Shown here: positions 10,179-21,764 of the stretch, piece by piece
Layout: every line of letters begins with the position of its first letter
Numbering within the stretch: the first letter of the stretch is position 1
From: Sedimenticola thiotaurini
GTDB lineage: Bacteria > Pseudomonadota > Gammaproteobacteria > Chromatiales > Chromatiaceae
Assembly (NCBI GenBank): GCA_007713595.1
Contig: VMRY01000009.1
Location: 123,237 to 187,236, forward strand
Length of the DNA: 64,000 bases
Reading direction: 5' to 3'
Notes under the pieces: model-generated
What the model saw: the letters and a program-made list of their open reading frames with translations, nothing else
Told to the model about the DNA's origin: nothing
Database searches by the model: none
Made by a program: the position numbers and the translations under genes

Positions 10179-10913
10179 ATGCAACTCCGCCGCATCCATA
10201 CTCATCAACTACTCATAGCAGACCAGGAGCTGTTACTTGAGGAGGGACCAGCCCGTCACCTGACACAGGTGCTCCGATTGAAACCCGAGACAGAATTCAT
10301 ACTCTTCAATGGCGATGGCTACGATTATCAAGCCAGGCTGATCCGGGTTTCTCGTCGTGAGGTATTAGCACAAGTCATCGTACGACTTGAGCCCATAGAA
10401 CCCAATCCGGCCTTCGGTATTCATCTTGGTATCGGCATCTCCAAGGGGGAACGGATGGACTTCGCGATTCAGAAGGCCGTCGAACTGGGTGTCACCTGTA
10501 TCACGCCACTCGTTACCGAACACTGCGTGGTGCGTATCAACAATGAGCGGCAGGAGAAGCGACTCAGCCACTGGCTGCAGGTGATTATTGCCGCCTGTGA
10601 GCAGTCACAGCGACGTCGAGTGCCGACTTGCCGGGAGATATCAACTCTGGACGATTGGATAAGACAGGATGCAACTTCATTGAGTATTCTGCTCGACCAT
10701 CGCTCCGAAAAGTCGCTACACGACCTGCAACCACCCAAAGATAGCGTTCGTTTACTGGTTGGTCCCGAGGGAGGATTCTCGGAGGCAGAGCGTGATCAGG
10801 CTAATAATTGCGGATTCAGCGGTATCCGTCTGGGGCCCAGGGTGTTACGCACAGAGACCGCACCACTAACAGCGATTGCCGCGATACAGACACTGTGGGG
10901 TGACTTTCGCTAG
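10179..10913 (+). CDS. rsmE: 16S rRNA (uracil1498-N3)-methyltransferase
   Basis: MRRIHTHQ-type N-term, KAVELGVTCITPL, LLVGPEGGFSEAE, RLGPRVLRTETAPLTAIAAIQ. Start at 10179 preferred over ORF-track 10155. Confidence 0.95.
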   Translation: MQLRRIHTHQLLIADQELLLEEGPARHLTQVLRLKPETEFILFNGDGYDYQARLIRVSRREVLAQVIVRLEPIEPNPAFGIHLGIGISKGERMDFAIQKAVELGVTCITPLVTEHCVVRINNERQEKRLSHWLQVIIAACEQSQRRRVPTCREISTLDDWIRQDATSLSILLDHRSEKSLHDLQPPKDSVRLLVGPEGGFSEAERDQANNCGFSGIRLGPRVLRTETAPLTAIAAIQTLWGDFR

Positions 10914-10920
10914 GGCCTGT

Positions 10921-11811
10921 TCAACCAATCTTGTAGATACCCAATGCAGGCGTTGGCGAATCGATGTCAGGAGAATCAAATACCGTATCCTCTTCCGCTG
11001 CAACAGTGCCAAGATTCTTGAAGTCGTACAGATTCAGATCTGCCAGGTGGGATGGCACTACATGGGAGATCGCATTGAAAATGCTGGTCATGCGGCCGGG
11101 ATACTGCAGCTCCCAGTCCGCCAACATCTGTTTGATATGCTTGCGCTGCAGATTTTCTTGCGAGCCGCAAAGATTGCAGGGAATGATTGGAAACGCCCGT
11201 TGATTGCTATATCGGATGATATCTCTTTCCGAACAGTAGGCCAGCGGTCGAATGACAACATGCCGACCATCATCTGTGTGTAACTTTGGTGGCATTGCTT
11301 TCAACTTGGCACCAAAAAACATATTCAGGAACAGGGTCTCTACCATGTCATCCCGATGATGCCCCAACGCAATCTTTGTTACACCCATCTCACTGGCCAC
11401 CCGGTAGATAATACCTCTGCGCAGCCTGGAACAGAGCGAACAGGTGGTCTTCCCCGCAGGAATCTTATCCTGAACAATGGAGTAGGTATCCTCTTCGATA
11501 ATACGGTACTCAATCCCAAGTTGCTCAAGATAGGCCGGTAACACATGCTCAGGAAAGCCGGGCTGTTTCTGATCAAGATTCATCGCCAGCAGACTGAAAT
11601 CTATCGGTGCCCGTGACTTGAGTGTTAACAAAATATCCAACAGCGTAAATGAGTCTTTGCCTCCGCTGAGGCAGACCATGACCCGATCACCCTCCTCGAT
11701 CATGTTGTAATCGCCAATAGCCTTACCTACTTCACGCTCAAGACGTTTCTTTAATTTATTAAAATTACTGGAGGTTTTTGGCTTGACGTTACTATCAGAC
11801 ATGATCGGCAC
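10921..11811 (-). CDS. ttcA: tRNA 2-thiocytidine biosynthesis protein TtcA
   Basis: PP-loop [40 protein letters not shown]. Confidence 0.96.
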   Translation of the reverse strand: MPIMSDSNVKPKTSSNFNKLKKRLEREVGKAIGDYNMIEEGDRVMVCLSGGKDSFTLLDILLTLKSRAPIDFSLLAMNLDQKQPGFPEHVLPAYLEQLGIEYRIIEEDTYSIVQDKIPAGKTTCSLCSRLRRGIIYRVASEMGVTKIALGHHRDDMVETLFLNMFFGAKLKAMPPKLHTDDGRHVVIRPLAYCSERDIIRYSNQRAFPIIPCNLCGSQENLQRKHIKQMLADWELQYPGRMTSIFNAISHVVPSHLADLNLYDFKNLGTVAAEEDTVFDSPDIDSPTPALGIYKIG

Positions 11812-11919
11812 ACAGGAGCTGTCAGAAAAGGGCAGATACTACACGCGCCCCCTGAAAATTAACAGGGGCGACGTGATAGGCCGGCAACAAAAAGGAACTA
11901 GAAGACTAGGGCGAAAGGA

Positions 11920-12390
11920 TTACAGTTGGACGTCAGAAAGCATCAGTTCCAGCACATCTAGATCAGGAATCAATGCATCCACCCCATTAACAATAACGCG
12001 ACTGGCAACTACTTCACTCAGCTCTTCATCACCGGCAAAAGGGGCAATGGCCTCCTCTGTAACGCGTACCAGATGAGGCGCTGAACGCAAAAGGATGCCG
12101 ATATAGGGTTGAGCTTCATCACCATTCAACGTGTTGCAGATGGCTACGCGGGCGCGATGCCCCACCTCACCTGCATCCCGCTGCAATAGCGATTCGAAAG
12201 AGATCAGAGGAATCCGATGATTACGCCAACTGAACAGGCCCAGCAGCCAATCCGGCGTTCCATTCTCCGTAGTATCTGGCACCCGATAGCTGACCACTTC
12301 GCATACAGCTGCATTGGGAAGCAACAACTGTCCTTCCTGCAGTGGCAGCAACACACCCCTTACTTCAGCGGAGGTTTTATTAGCACTCAT
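11920..12390 (-). CDS. CheW-domain protein (ChpC-like)
   Basis: CheW-like fold (LLPNAAVCEVV, WLLGLFSWRNHRIPLISFE); overlaps chpA by 4 nt. Confidence 0.8.
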   Translation of the reverse strand: MSANKTSAEVRGVLLPLQEGQLLLPNAAVCEVVSYRVPDTTENGTPDWLLGLFSWRNHRIPLISFESLLQRDAGEVGHRARVAICNTLNGDEAQPYIGILLRSAPHLVRVTEEAIAPFAGDEELSEVVASRVIVNGVDALIPDLDVLELMLSDVQL

Positions 12391-15300
12391 CTTACTACCT
12401 CACCCAATACTGAGTAGATGTTATCCAGCAGCTCGCTCTCTTGATAGGGCTTTCCCAGGTAGCGTTTAACACCCAGCTCCATGGCCAGATTTCGGTGTTT
12501 CTCACCCGTACGCGAGGTAATCATGATAATCGGAATCGACTTCAGGGCGTCAGAGCTACGCATGTGGCGCGCTAGCTCATAACCATCCATGCGCGGCATC
12601 TCGATATCCAACAACATGATATCAGGGCGCTGCTCTTGCAGTGTTGCCACCGCATCGACACCATCTTTCGCGGTAATCACATTCATGCCGTGCCTTTCAA
12701 GCAGTCGGCCGGTCACCTTACGCACCGTAATCGAGTCATCCACGACCATAACTGTGCGTCCAACACCCGGTTCTGGCATGGCTGTTTCAACTGTCGCCAA
12801 TTCAGGCTTAGGCGCAGCAGCATGAGCTACATCAGATCTGACCAGGGCCGTTACATCCAGAATCAGGGCCACCCGGCCATCACCAAGAATTGTTCCACCC
12901 GATATCCAACGTACGGTTGCTACCTGAATACCAACCGACTTCACAACGATCTGTCGGTTACCCAAGAGGCCGTCGACTTGTAGTGCTACATGATGTTCAC
13001 CCGCTCTCACCAGCAGAAGGGGATACCACTTTCTCTGATCGGACAGATTCACCTGTCCCACATTCAGCATGCTGCCAAGATAGCGAACCTGATAATCCTG
13101 TCCCGCGTAGTTGTAGAGCGCCTGTTGACCACTGTAACAGGCCTCCAATTCCTGGAGTGATACCCGCACCACACCTTCGATACTGGTATGAGGTATTGCG
13201 TAGATCTCACCACTTAACTCGACCAACAGCGCATCAGTAATGGCCAGGGTCAGCGGCAGGCGGATGATAAATTTGGCGCCTTCACCTGGCTGTGAAGTAA
13301 TATCCAGTGAGCCACCGAGCTGCTTGACCTCGCTCACCACCACATCCAAGCCAACACCCCGACCGGAGATCTGAGTAATCTCCTGGGCCGTGCTGAAGCC
13401 ATGCTCCAGTACAAATGGCAACACATCTGTATCCGATACGTCCGCATTGGGATCAAGCAACCCACTCTTGATCGCACGCTCGCGGATTTTGGCCATGTTT
13501 ACGCCAGCGCCATCGTCAGAGATAACCAACTGAACATCTGAGCCCTCACGAGACAGATCCAGCCTGATGGTACCCGTTGCAGATTTAGCTGACTGTTGGC
13601 GCTCTGCTGGTGTCTCTATTCCATGGGCAATCGCATTTCTAAGGATATGTTCCAGCGGTCCGATCATTCGCTCCAGAATGCCACGATCAATCTCACTGCC
13701 CTCACCCCGAATAACCAATTCGGCTTTTTTATCCAATTGATTACAGGTCTGTCGTACGACACGATGCAACCTGGGAACAATCTGGGCGAACGGCACCATA
13801 CGGGTGCGCATGAGGCCATCCTGCAGATCCGTGGTAATACGTGACTGCTGTAGCAGCAGTGTATCCGTATCTGACTGCAGGTCTTCCAGGAATCCGTTGA
13901 TATTGGCAAGGTCGTTAACCGTCTCCATCAAACTTCGAGAAACCTGCTGCATGGCGGAAAAGCGATCCAACTCCAATGGATCAAAAGTGGCATCATGTAC
14001 CGCTTCATCTCCACGATCCTGTTCGTAACGGAATAAGATTTGTGCTTCAGTCTCGATTTCCAACTGCCTGAGCTGTTCACGCAAACGACTAATTGTCTGC
14101 TCGAGCTCGGTAAGGTTAAAGCCTAACTGGCCATTCTGCTGTTCAATGCGGGTACGATAGATACTCACCTCACCCGCATAGTTGACCAACCGGTCGAGCA
14201 GGTCAGAGCGCACACGCACCTGCTCCCGCTGCCCACGAGAGGCAGTGAGAATGTTACGTGGTTCATCTGAAGTAAGATTCAGACTTGTCTCTGGGGACTC
14301 CGCATCCTCAGTAGACGCTGTTTCAGTTTCGCTTTCTAACGTCGGTGCCGCTTCTTCAATAGCCGGTTGCTCAAAAACGGCTTCTGCCAAAAGATCCGCC
14401 ACGACCACTGGCTGTTCTTGTTCTTCTGGCTCTGGCGCCAACGCCAGATCTTCATCGCTCTGTTCTGGGGCATAAGCTTCAACAAGCTCAGACTCGGCAT
14501 CAATAGCTGCATCTGCTTCAGCCGGAGTCTCTTCCGGTTGCGGCTCGCCACCCTCTTTCAACCACTGATCGAGCTTACTGACAAGATCTTCTGCACTGCG
14601 CAGCTGTGGGCCATGTCCCAGATCATCAATCTGTTCCGCCAGTCGATCTATCACTTCATGAGTGAGAGTCGTTAAGGCGTTACCAGTTGGAATGCGTCCC
14701 TGATCAATGGCTGTCAGCAACGATTCAAAGCCATGGCTCAGATCACCGATAGGCATTGCACCTGCCAGTCTTGCACCGCCCTTGAGGGTATGCAATGTTC
14801 TTTGCAACTCTTCCGAAACATGCTTATCTGCCAGGTTGAAGTCACCCGACTGCAGGGTACCCTCAAGCGCTTCATGCAGCTCTCTGGCTTCTTCGAGGAA
14901 GATATCCACCAGTTCAGGATCGCCTTCCAGCTCGATCATCACGGGCAAATCAAATACAGGAGCCTGACGCTCTCCCTGACTGATTACTGAATCGCTATCA
15001 ACCGAATCGGCTAACTCGACCCGGTGGGCCACCCTGTCGAGCTCAACACCATTCGTTATAGATTCTGCAGCAGAATCCACCTCATCGCTCTGCTCATCTT
15101 TCGATTGATCCGGCGACTCGGTCGTGGCCAGTTCAGAAGCAGCAAGCTGCGATTCGGGAGACTCAGGATGTTCTTCCAGCTCATCCGGGTAACTTGAATC
15201 GGCTGTTTCAACCGGCTGTTTATCACCGATGAGCACTTCATCCAGCTCGATATCAATCTCGCTGATAGTATCAGCTTCAATCTCTTCAGCTATTTCATCC

Positions 15301-18300
15301 GCCAGATCAACCAGTGCCAAGTCATCGGATTGCGGCTGCTCTTCTGTAACTTCATCCAGTTCTTCATCTAGTTCAGGCAGATCAACTGTGACGGCTGAAA
15401 CATCATCCGAAAGCTTTTCTCCTGCTATGTCAACTTCAGCAGTCGCTTCTGATTCACTCTCAGAATCTCGATCACGTAATGACAGGCCTTCATCGGCGAT
15501 AGGCTCTGACGCAGGGAAATCATCCTCTTCAAGTTCAGGCGCCAGCTCAGGGTCACGCCGATACTGGTGGATCTCATCGATCAGCTCACGCCAATCAGGC
15601 AGTTCTGCGCCTGGCACATTTATAGAATTCAGCGTGGTTTCAAAAAGCCCTACACTGCGGTCAATCAAATCCAATGCCGCTTGATCTGCCGGTTTCCCCA
15701 AGCCATTCAACTGCGAAGACATCGCTTCCAGCGCGGTACTGACCTGCGCAATGGAGTCTACGCCTGCCATCTCTGCGCTGCCATGCAACGTATGCAGGGC
15801 ACGCACTAATTCCTTGTCAATACGACAAGCGAGTGGGCTGTCACTGCAATTCTGATAGAAATGCTTGAGTGTCTCTATATGCGTTTGGGATTCTGCTTCA
15901 AAGATCTCAAGCAGCGTCTCATCCATGGTTATAGGTGCAGAGGGAATCTCTTCCAAATCAGCAGCCATCTCTTCCGACTGGTCCATGGCATCAACCATGG
16001 CTTCATCTGCAAGTGGCTCATCGTCCAGTTCCTGATCAGAAACTTCTTCTGCAGCTGCCGTGAATGGACTCTCCTCATCCGAGCTGATCTCATCCTCAAG
16101 CGCGTCCAATCGACTCTCTGCTGACTGGCTATCTTGTGACGATGAATCCGCCACAGTCCCGCCTGGCTTTGACAGTGCCTCAGCTCGATCAATAAGCGGT
16201 TGAACATCAATGTCCGGGATTACCCCCTGCTTCTGGGATTCGATCAGAACCGGCAAAACCGTAATCGATTCCATCAACAGGTTCGTGATGTCAGGTGATA
16301 TTTCAACCGTTTCATCAATCACTCTATTAAGCAGGTTCTCTACAGACCATGCGTATTCGCCAATAACTTTTGCACCTACCAGTCGCCCACTCCCTTTCAA
16401 GGTATGGAATGATCGACGGAAAGTTGTCAGCGCATCGCGTTCGTCTCTATTGTCACACCAGCGGGGAAGATATTCCTGGATAACCGCCAGTTCCTCTTCC
16501 GCCTCTTCAATAAAGATCTCCAATATTTCAGGATCAATATCTTCAAGGGCGGGTTTATCAGCGGATGGTGTGCGGACCTCTGCAGGGGCAGCAGTAGTGA
16601 CCGGCTCTTCAATTGATTCACTAACTTCGACAACTTCTGCATTCTCTGCATTGTCGTCCGTTGTAACCACCATTGAGTCAGGCTCAACTTCAGGTTCAGA
16701 GAGAGCTACAACATCTGCCGTTTTAAGTTCAGGAACATGGAGTTGCGAAAGCGCATCCCGGGTAACATCCAGGATTTCAGGATGAATTCCACGTCCCTCC
16801 GTGACGGCCTCCATAAAGTATTCAATACCAGTAACTGCATCTGCAAAGACATCCAGATCAGCAACGGCTGGCACTGCATTTTCACCCAGCAGGCTCTGCT
16901 CTACATAACGATTCAGGCGCATCATGAGATCTGCTGCATCAGTCAGCGCGAGTACACTGAAGGCGCCGGCTATTCCATTGAATCGACGAGGCACATCCTG
17001 CAGCAAAGATTTATTCTCGGGCTGCTCAATATAGTTAAGTATGGCCTCTTTATTCCGGGCCATATCAATCCCTGCCTCATGCATGACAGAGTCAACCAGG
17101 CGCTCAAATTCCCCTGCAGGCAGGCTCGAAAGAACCTGATCACCTTTCTCCTCTTTGGTATAACGCCGAACCACAGAGAGATTATTCAAGGAGGTTTCGA
17201 TAAACAGGATATCACTGGCCATAGCCATTAAATCCTGCTCATCTGGATAGGTTTCCGCAGCGACAAGCTCAGCCACTTTATCGGCTTGGCGCATCAATCG
17301 ATTGCGCAGTTCACCTTGCCCCACCATAGCCAGAGTATCAGCCAGTTTTTTCAACGGCTCCTGCTGCGCTTGCAATCTATCCAGATCACCACTCTTGCTT
17401 CGAATAAACAGATCCAGCTGGTCTTTAATCGCCGTAAGATCTGCGCTGATCGCACTTCGCAGGGAGTCAAGCAGGTCTTTACCTGGTGCGTGCAGACTGG
17501 CTTCGTCACTGGCCTGTCCCGCCTGGCTAAAGAGGGATGTATCTAAACCAAACTCCTCTTTGACCCGCTTTACAGCTGGGCTGGAAGAGTCCGCACAAGC
17601 GGTATAATAGAGCAGGTTTTTTATCAGATCATTGGCTGGTGCCTGGGCTACCGCCAATTCTCCTTCATCAATGATTCGTTTGATCTCTCGATCAATCTTT
17701 CCGACCAGAAGTTTAGTGGCAATACCTGAATCGAGACTTCCATCATGCAGTGCACTGACTGATGACTGGCCGACTTGGAAGAGTTGCTGTACCTGGGTGG
17801 TCCAGGCACTCTCTTCAAGCGTCTTGAATATTTCGGCAATACGCTGTAAACCACCCAGCTTATCAACATCACGATACCAATCCAGTAACGCCTTGTGATA
17901 CTGATAACGAAGTTTCTTGGCCAGTTTGGGCAGTTCTGGATTCGCCTCTTCACTGCCATCGGCAGGTTTCAGTTTTTGATCCAGATTGGGTGCAAACAGC
18001 GCCACTTCTGAAAGCAGGGATGCATCACGCGCCGCCCTTAGCTCATTCATCAGCGGCAATAGCAATATTGGCGTGTCGTTGGCGCCGGACTCAATCTTCT
18101 CCAGATAATCCGGAAGTTGAGCCAGACCGACCATAAGGGCTTCGGCTGACTCTTTTCGTTTCTGCTCCCCTAAGCCTTTGAGTGCATTGGCTACCAGCTC
18201 CATCTCCTCAGCCAGCATTGCACCGCCATACAACTGAATCAATTGTAAGGTGCCGCGTACCTGGTGAAGGAGGGTAATGCAGCTGTCTAGCTCAGCCTCG

Positions 18301-18410
18301 GGAGCATCATCGTCCACATACGCTTCTAACGCATGCCGAGCCTTTTCCAGGGATGAATCAAGTTCTGCCTTAATCCATTTCAGTGCGCTATGATCGCGGG
18401 CGTCACTCAT
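12387..18410 (-). CDS. chpA: Pil-Chp hybrid chemosensory histidine kinase (CheA/PilL/ChpA type)
   Basis: 2007 aa: three clear Hpt boxes (HTLKGSGRLVGA, HTLHGSAEMAGV, HTLKGGARLAGA), CheA catalytic region (LEHILRNAIAHGIETPAER, GRGVGLDVV), CheW-like region and C-terminal REC (VMVVDDSITVRKVTGRLL). Confidence 0.95.
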   Translation of the reverse strand: MSDARDHSALKWIKAELDSSLEKARHALEAYVDDDAPEAELDSCITLLHQVRGTLQLIQLYGGAMLAEEMELVANALKGLGEQKRKESAEALMVGLAQLPDYLEKIESGANDTPILLLPLMNELRAARDASLLSEVALFAPNLDQKLKPADGSEEANPELPKLAKKLRYQYHKALLDWYRDVDKLGGLQRIAEIFKTLEESAWTTQVQQLFQVGQSSVSALHDGSLDSGIATKLLVGKIDREIKRIIDEGELAVAQAPANDLIKNLLYYTACADSSSPAVKRVKEEFGLDTSLFSQAGQASDEASLHAPGKDLLDSLRSAISADLTAIKDQLDLFIRSKSGDLDRLQAQQEPLKKLADTLAMVGQGELRNRLMRQADKVAELVAAETYPDEQDLMAMASDILFIETSLNNLSVVRRYTKEEKGDQVLSSLPAGEFERLVDSVMHEAGIDMARNKEAILNYIEQPENKSLLQDVPRRFNGIAGAFSVLALTDAADLMMRLNRYVEQSLLGENAVPAVADLDVFADAVTGIEYFMEAVTEGRGIHPEILDVTRDALSQLHVPELKTADVVALSEPEVEPDSMVVTTDDNAENAEVVEVSESIEEPVTTAAPAEVRTPSADKPALEDIDPEILEIFIEEAEEELAVIQEYLPRWCDNRDERDALTTFRRSFHTLKGSGRLVGAKVIGEYAWSVENLLNRVIDETVEISPDITNLLMESITVLPVLIESQKQGVIPDIDVQPLIDRAEALSKPGGTVADSSSQDSQSAESRLDALEDEISSDEESPFTAAAEEVSDQELDDEPLADEAMVDAMDQSEEMAADLEEIPSAPITMDETLLEIFEAESQTHIETLKHFYQNCSDSPLACRIDKELVRALHTLHGSAEMAGVDSIAQVSTALEAMSSQLNGLGKPADQAALDLIDRSVGLFETTLNSINVPGAELPDWRELIDEIHQYRRDPELAPELEEDDFPASEPIADEGLSLRDRDSESESEATAEVDIAGEKLSDDVSAVTVDLPELDEELDEVTEEQPQSDDLALVDLADEIAEEIEADTISEIDIELDEVLIGDKQPVETADSSYPDELEEHPESPESQLAASELATTESPDQSKDEQSDEVDSAAESITNGVELDRVAHRVELADSVDSDSVISQGERQAPVFDLPVMIELEGDPELVDIFLEEARELHEALEGTLQSGDFNLADKHVSEELQRTLHTLKGGARLAGAMPIGDLSHGFESLLTAIDQGRIPTGNALTTLTHEVIDRLAEQIDDLGHGPQLRSAEDLVSKLDQWLKEGGEPQPEETPAEADAAIDAESELVEAYAPEQSDEDLALAPEPEEQEQPVVVADLLAEAVFEQPAIEEAAPTLESETETASTEDAESPETSLNLTSDEPRNILTASRGQREQVRVRSDLLDRLVNYAGEVSIYRTRIEQQNGQLGFNLTELEQTISRLREQLRQLEIETEAQILFRYEQDRGDEAVHDATFDPLELDRFSAMQQVSRSLMETVNDLANINGFLEDLQSDTDTLLLQQSRITTDLQDGLMRTRMVPFAQIVPRLHRVVRQTCNQLDKKAELVIRGEGSEIDRGILERMIGPLEHILRNAIAHGIETPAERQQSAKSATGTIRLDLSREGSDVQLVISDDGAGVNMAKIRERAIKSGLLDPNADVSDTDVLPFVLEHGFSTAQEITQISGRGVGLDVVVSEVKQLGGSLDITSQPGEGAKFIIRLPLTLAITDALLVELSGEIYAIPHTSIEGVVRVSLQELEACYSGQQALYNYAGQDYQVRYLGSMLNVGQVNLSDQRKWYPLLLVRAGEHHVALQVDGLLGNRQIVVKSVGIQVATVRWISGGTILGDGRVALILDVTALVRSDVAHAAAPKPELATVETAMPEPGVGRTVMVVDDSITVRKVTGRLLERHGMNVITAKDGVDAVATLQEQRPDIMLLDIEMPRMDGYELARHMRSSDALKSIPIIMITSRTGEKHRNLAMELGVKRYLGKPYQESELLDNIYSVLGEVVR

Positions 18411-18583
18411 ACTAAGCCTTAATATACGCCAGTGGTTGATCCACGATTCCAGAACTCATCCGATAACCAACAGATGATCTATAGCCACAACCGTTATAGC
18501 GGTTTGTTGTTAAACCCATCAATTGACTCGCAGAATCAAAGGGAGCTATTTCTGGACATCCTTTCATTACTGGTCACAGTCCA

Positions 18584-20638
18584 TTAGTTATATTCAGGGA
18601 GACGGAAACCAGCAACCGAACGTTGCAGTTCGTCAGCCATATCCGCCAGGGCTCCAATAGAGGCAGCAGTCTGATTGGTACCATCGGATGTCTGAGTGGT
18701 AATCTCCTGGATAACACTCATTGTATCGTTAACCCTTGAAGCCTCTTCTGACTGTGTCTGCGCTGTATCTGCTACGCGCTGAATACGTTCAGAGATCTGA
18801 TTGGATACACTCTCAATCTCCTTCAACGCCTCACCCGCATCCTCGGCCAGTTGCGCACCCGCTACCACCTCAGTGGTTGTTGCTTCCATGGATGAAACTG
18901 CTTCATTGGTATCGGCCTGAATGGTTTTAACCAGCGCCTCAATCTGTTTCGTTGCGTTACCAGAACGTTCAGCGAGTCGCTGCACCTCATCCGCAACCAC
19001 CGCGAAGCCCCGACCAGCCTCACCCGCCATGGCTGCCTGCATAGCAGCATTCAAGGCCAGAATGTTTGTCTGATCGGCAATATCATCAATCAGCTCCACG
19101 ATATCTCCAATCTCCTGGGAGCTTTCGCCCAGTCGCTTGATTCGTTTGGAGGTTTCCTGAATCTGTTCACGAATCGTGTCCATGCCGTTAATCGTGCGAC
19201 GTACCGTTTCGTTACCTTTAGCCGCTATCTCAACCGAGTGCTGTGCAACTGATGCAGATTCATTCGCATCCGTCGACATCTGTTGAATAGTCGACGACAT
19301 GTTGTTAATCGAGGATGTAGCCGAGGCGATCTGATCGGCCTGATGCTCACTCGCCTCTGCCAGATGCATAGCGGTGGCACGACTCTCCTGAGCGGATGAC
19401 GATACCTGTTCAGATATTTCGTTAATGGTGGTTACCAGACTACGTAGTGCTTCAATTGCGTAGTTGATGGAGTCAGCTATTGCGCCCGTTACGTCTTCGG
19501 TTACGGTTGCGGTTACCGTCAAGTCACCATCAGCCAAGTCACCCATCTCATCCAGCAATCGCAAAATAGCTTGCTGATTTCGTTCATTCAACTGACTACT
19601 TTCAACCTCACGACGGCGGGCGGTCAGTAGCAGGATATATCCAAGCGCGACCAGCAGGGCGATCGATATACCACCGAGTATCGCAATAAGAACCGGACCT
19701 GCCTTGATTCCCATGATGGTAATCAGTCCCGGATTTTCTCCATAGGCAACTACCAGTTTCTCCGCCGCATGGTTCACACGGTCAGATACCGTCGTAATTT
19801 GACTCGCTGCTTCCAGGGCCGGGAGTACAGCTGGTACTGTGCCGATAATCTCTTCCGCGTGATCATTAATGGAACTGAAGAGCATGGCTGCTTCACGCAA
19901 TTTCTGCACAGCATCGGGGTTGGTGATCTTGTCGATTCCCAGAGACGGGCTTCCTTCAAGCATGCCATCAAGGACTCGTCCCAAGCGGTCTGAGTCACGA
20001 CTGAACTGATCAATAGCCGCTGCCGTTGCTTGTCCACCCGCGAGTACTTTATTCACGTTTTTATCAATTCGTTCTGATAGCATCAACTGACGGGACGCAA
20101 TGGATATCTGAGCAGGATCTGCCTTAGTGGCTACCAGATCATTGACTACCTGCTCTGAGAGCTCCTGGAGTTGCGGCATAAACTCGGTAATGACGCTGAT
20201 AAACTCCTGAACAGAGAGAATGGCGTCCGTATTGGTCAGGATGTCATCTGCATTCTGTCTTAGCTCCAGCCACGAATTTTCAACCTCTCTCAATTGATCC
20301 AAGACAGGCTCGGGTGAGGCAGGGAGATTAATCGAAGGGTCGCCCTGTTTAAGTTCAGCCATTATCCGCTCAAACTTATCTCGTGAATCACGCAATTGGG
20401 GAAACGCTGCCTTATTACCTGCTGCTGCAGAAAGCGCACTTTTGGCAATCTCCTGCGAGACCACTCGCTGCTCTTCTGAGCGTACGATATAGGCCTCATC
20501 ATTTGCCGCCCATTTGGCCACGTTGGCAAACGCCAACAATGTGCCAAGTAATGTGACGAGCAGTCCGATAGACAAAATAACTACAAGCTTATTTGAGGCA
20601 GCTCCACCACCTGTACGTTTGGTAGCCCTGGTATTCAT
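18584..20638 (-). CDS. pilJ: Methyl-accepting chemotaxis protein, PilJ
   Basis: MCP signalling hairpin [48 protein letters not shown]; located between chpA and pilI. Confidence 0.93.
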   Translation of the reverse strand: MNTRATKRTGGGAASNKLVVILSIGLLVTLLGTLLAFANVAKWAANDEAYIVRSEEQRVVSQEIAKSALSAAAGNKAAFPQLRDSRDKFERIMAELKQGDPSINLPASPEPVLDQLREVENSWLELRQNADDILTNTDAILSVQEFISVITEFMPQLQELSEQVVNDLVATKADPAQISIASRQLMLSERIDKNVNKVLAGGQATAAAIDQFSRDSDRLGRVLDGMLEGSPSLGIDKITNPDAVQKLREAAMLFSSINDHAEEIIGTVPAVLPALEAASQITTVSDRVNHAAEKLVVAYGENPGLITIMGIKAGPVLIAILGGISIALLVALGYILLLTARRREVESSQLNERNQQAILRLLDEMGDLADGDLTVTATVTEDVTGAIADSINYAIEALRSLVTTINEISEQVSSSAQESRATAMHLAEASEHQADQIASATSSINNMSSTIQQMSTDANESASVAQHSVEIAAKGNETVRRTINGMDTIREQIQETSKRIKRLGESSQEIGDIVELIDDIADQTNILALNAAMQAAMAGEAGRGFAVVADEVQRLAERSGNATKQIEALVKTIQADTNEAVSSMEATTTEVVAGAQLAEDAGEALKEIESVSNQISERIQRVADTAQTQSEEASRVNDTMSVIQEITTQTSDGTNQTAASIGALADMADELQRSVAGFRLPEYN

Positions 20639-20725
20639 TTAGTCTCTCTCCCGCAAGAGGCTTGTTATTGTGAAAATCCGTTACAATAATGACGAAATCT
20701 CTTTCAAGAGTTCGCCCGTAAAAAA

Positions 20726-21268
20726 CTAAAGCGATGCAACCCTGAATTCAGTGTTTTCTGAAAGTAGATTCATACTGAACACCGGTCTTATGGCACCTTC
20801 ACTCTCATAGGCACCCTGTACAAACTGTCTAACGGTATCGGGCAAAGTAGGAACCTTGCTTCTCTGTTCTTCAAGGAAATGCCGCATGCCTTGTACATCA
20901 CCCACCAGCAGACCCGAGTAGAGTCCCTGATGATTGATAACCAGAACCCGACTGCGTCTTCCGATGACCACTGGCACCCCCCCTAAAAACTGCTGGAGAT
21001 CAATAAGTGGCAGAAGATTTCCGCGAATATTTGCCATACCCAAAAGCCATGCCTGTGTACCTGGCACACGGGTAACACCATCTGGATAATTGAGGATCTC
21101 CTTGACCTCTTCCAGCGGTGCAATCACACCCATTCCCGATATACTGAAAAGTACGCCTTCCCAATATTGCTGAATTTTTTGCTTTGGAAGTCCTACTGCG
21201 TATTGATGACTTCTATTTTCAATACTCTGTAACAGTTGCAGCAGTTCAGCCGATGTCTTTTCCGTCAT
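20726..21268 (-). CDS. pilI: CheW-like protein PilI
   Basis: CheW fold (TQAWLLGMANIRGNLLPLIDLQQFLGG) and gene order. Confidence 0.9.
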   Translation of the reverse strand: MTEKTSAELLQLLQSIENRSHQYAVGLPKQKIQQYWEGVLFSISGMGVIAPLEEVKEILNYPDGVTRVPGTQAWLLGMANIRGNLLPLIDLQQFLGGVPVVIGRRSRVLVINHQGLYSGLLVGDVQGMRHFLEEQRSKVPTLPDTVRQFVQGAYESEGAIRPVFSMNLLSENTEFRVASL

Positions 21269-21277
21269 GATTGGTAA

Positions 21278-21700
21278 TCAACCAGCAAGAACAGCCTTGA
21301 TCTTGCTAAGCAGCTCCTCTGCAGAGACAGGTTTGACAACGTACTCCTTTGCGCCCTGGCGTAGTCCCCAGGCACGATCAGTTTCCTGGTCTTTAGTTGT
21401 TACAACAATGACAGGTATATCCTGTGTTTCTGGTGCCTTACTTAATTGCCGGGTTGCCTGAAATCCATTCAGACCAGGCATCACCACATCCATCAAAACG
21501 AGATCTGGCTTCGTCTCTTTAGCCACCGTCACACCGGACTCCCCATCCACAGCGGTTATCACCTTGTAACCACCGCTTTCAACTATTCCTTTGAGAATGT
21601 GCGTCTCTGTTGGAGAGTCGTCCACGATCAGTATCGTTGCCTCTACTGCCGCCTCTTCACCGGTTTTTTCTGCACTACTTTTCTTAAAGAAACTTCTCAT
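21278..21700 (-). CDS. pilH: Response regulator PilH
   Basis: REC domain ILIVDDSPTETHILKGIVESGGYKVITAVDGESG...DLVLMDVVMPGLNGFQATRQL. Confidence 0.9.
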   Translation of the reverse strand: MRSFFKKSSAEKTGEEAAVEATILIVDDSPTETHILKGIVESGGYKVITAVDGESGVTVAKETKPDLVLMDVVMPGLNGFQATRQLSKAPETQDIPVIVVTTKDQETDRAWGLRQGAKEYVVKPVSAEELLSKIKAVLAG

Positions 21701-21764
21701 AATCTTTTCTCTAAATGACTCTGATAAAGTATTTTCAATAACCTGCTTTAATCATCAAGCAGCC

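Noticed and set aside
15229-15684. Ser-rich 151-aa plus-strand ORF inside chpA
   Set aside because: Reverse complement of the Glu/Asp-rich ChpA linker; composition artefact. Same for 14182-14475 and 16210-16785.
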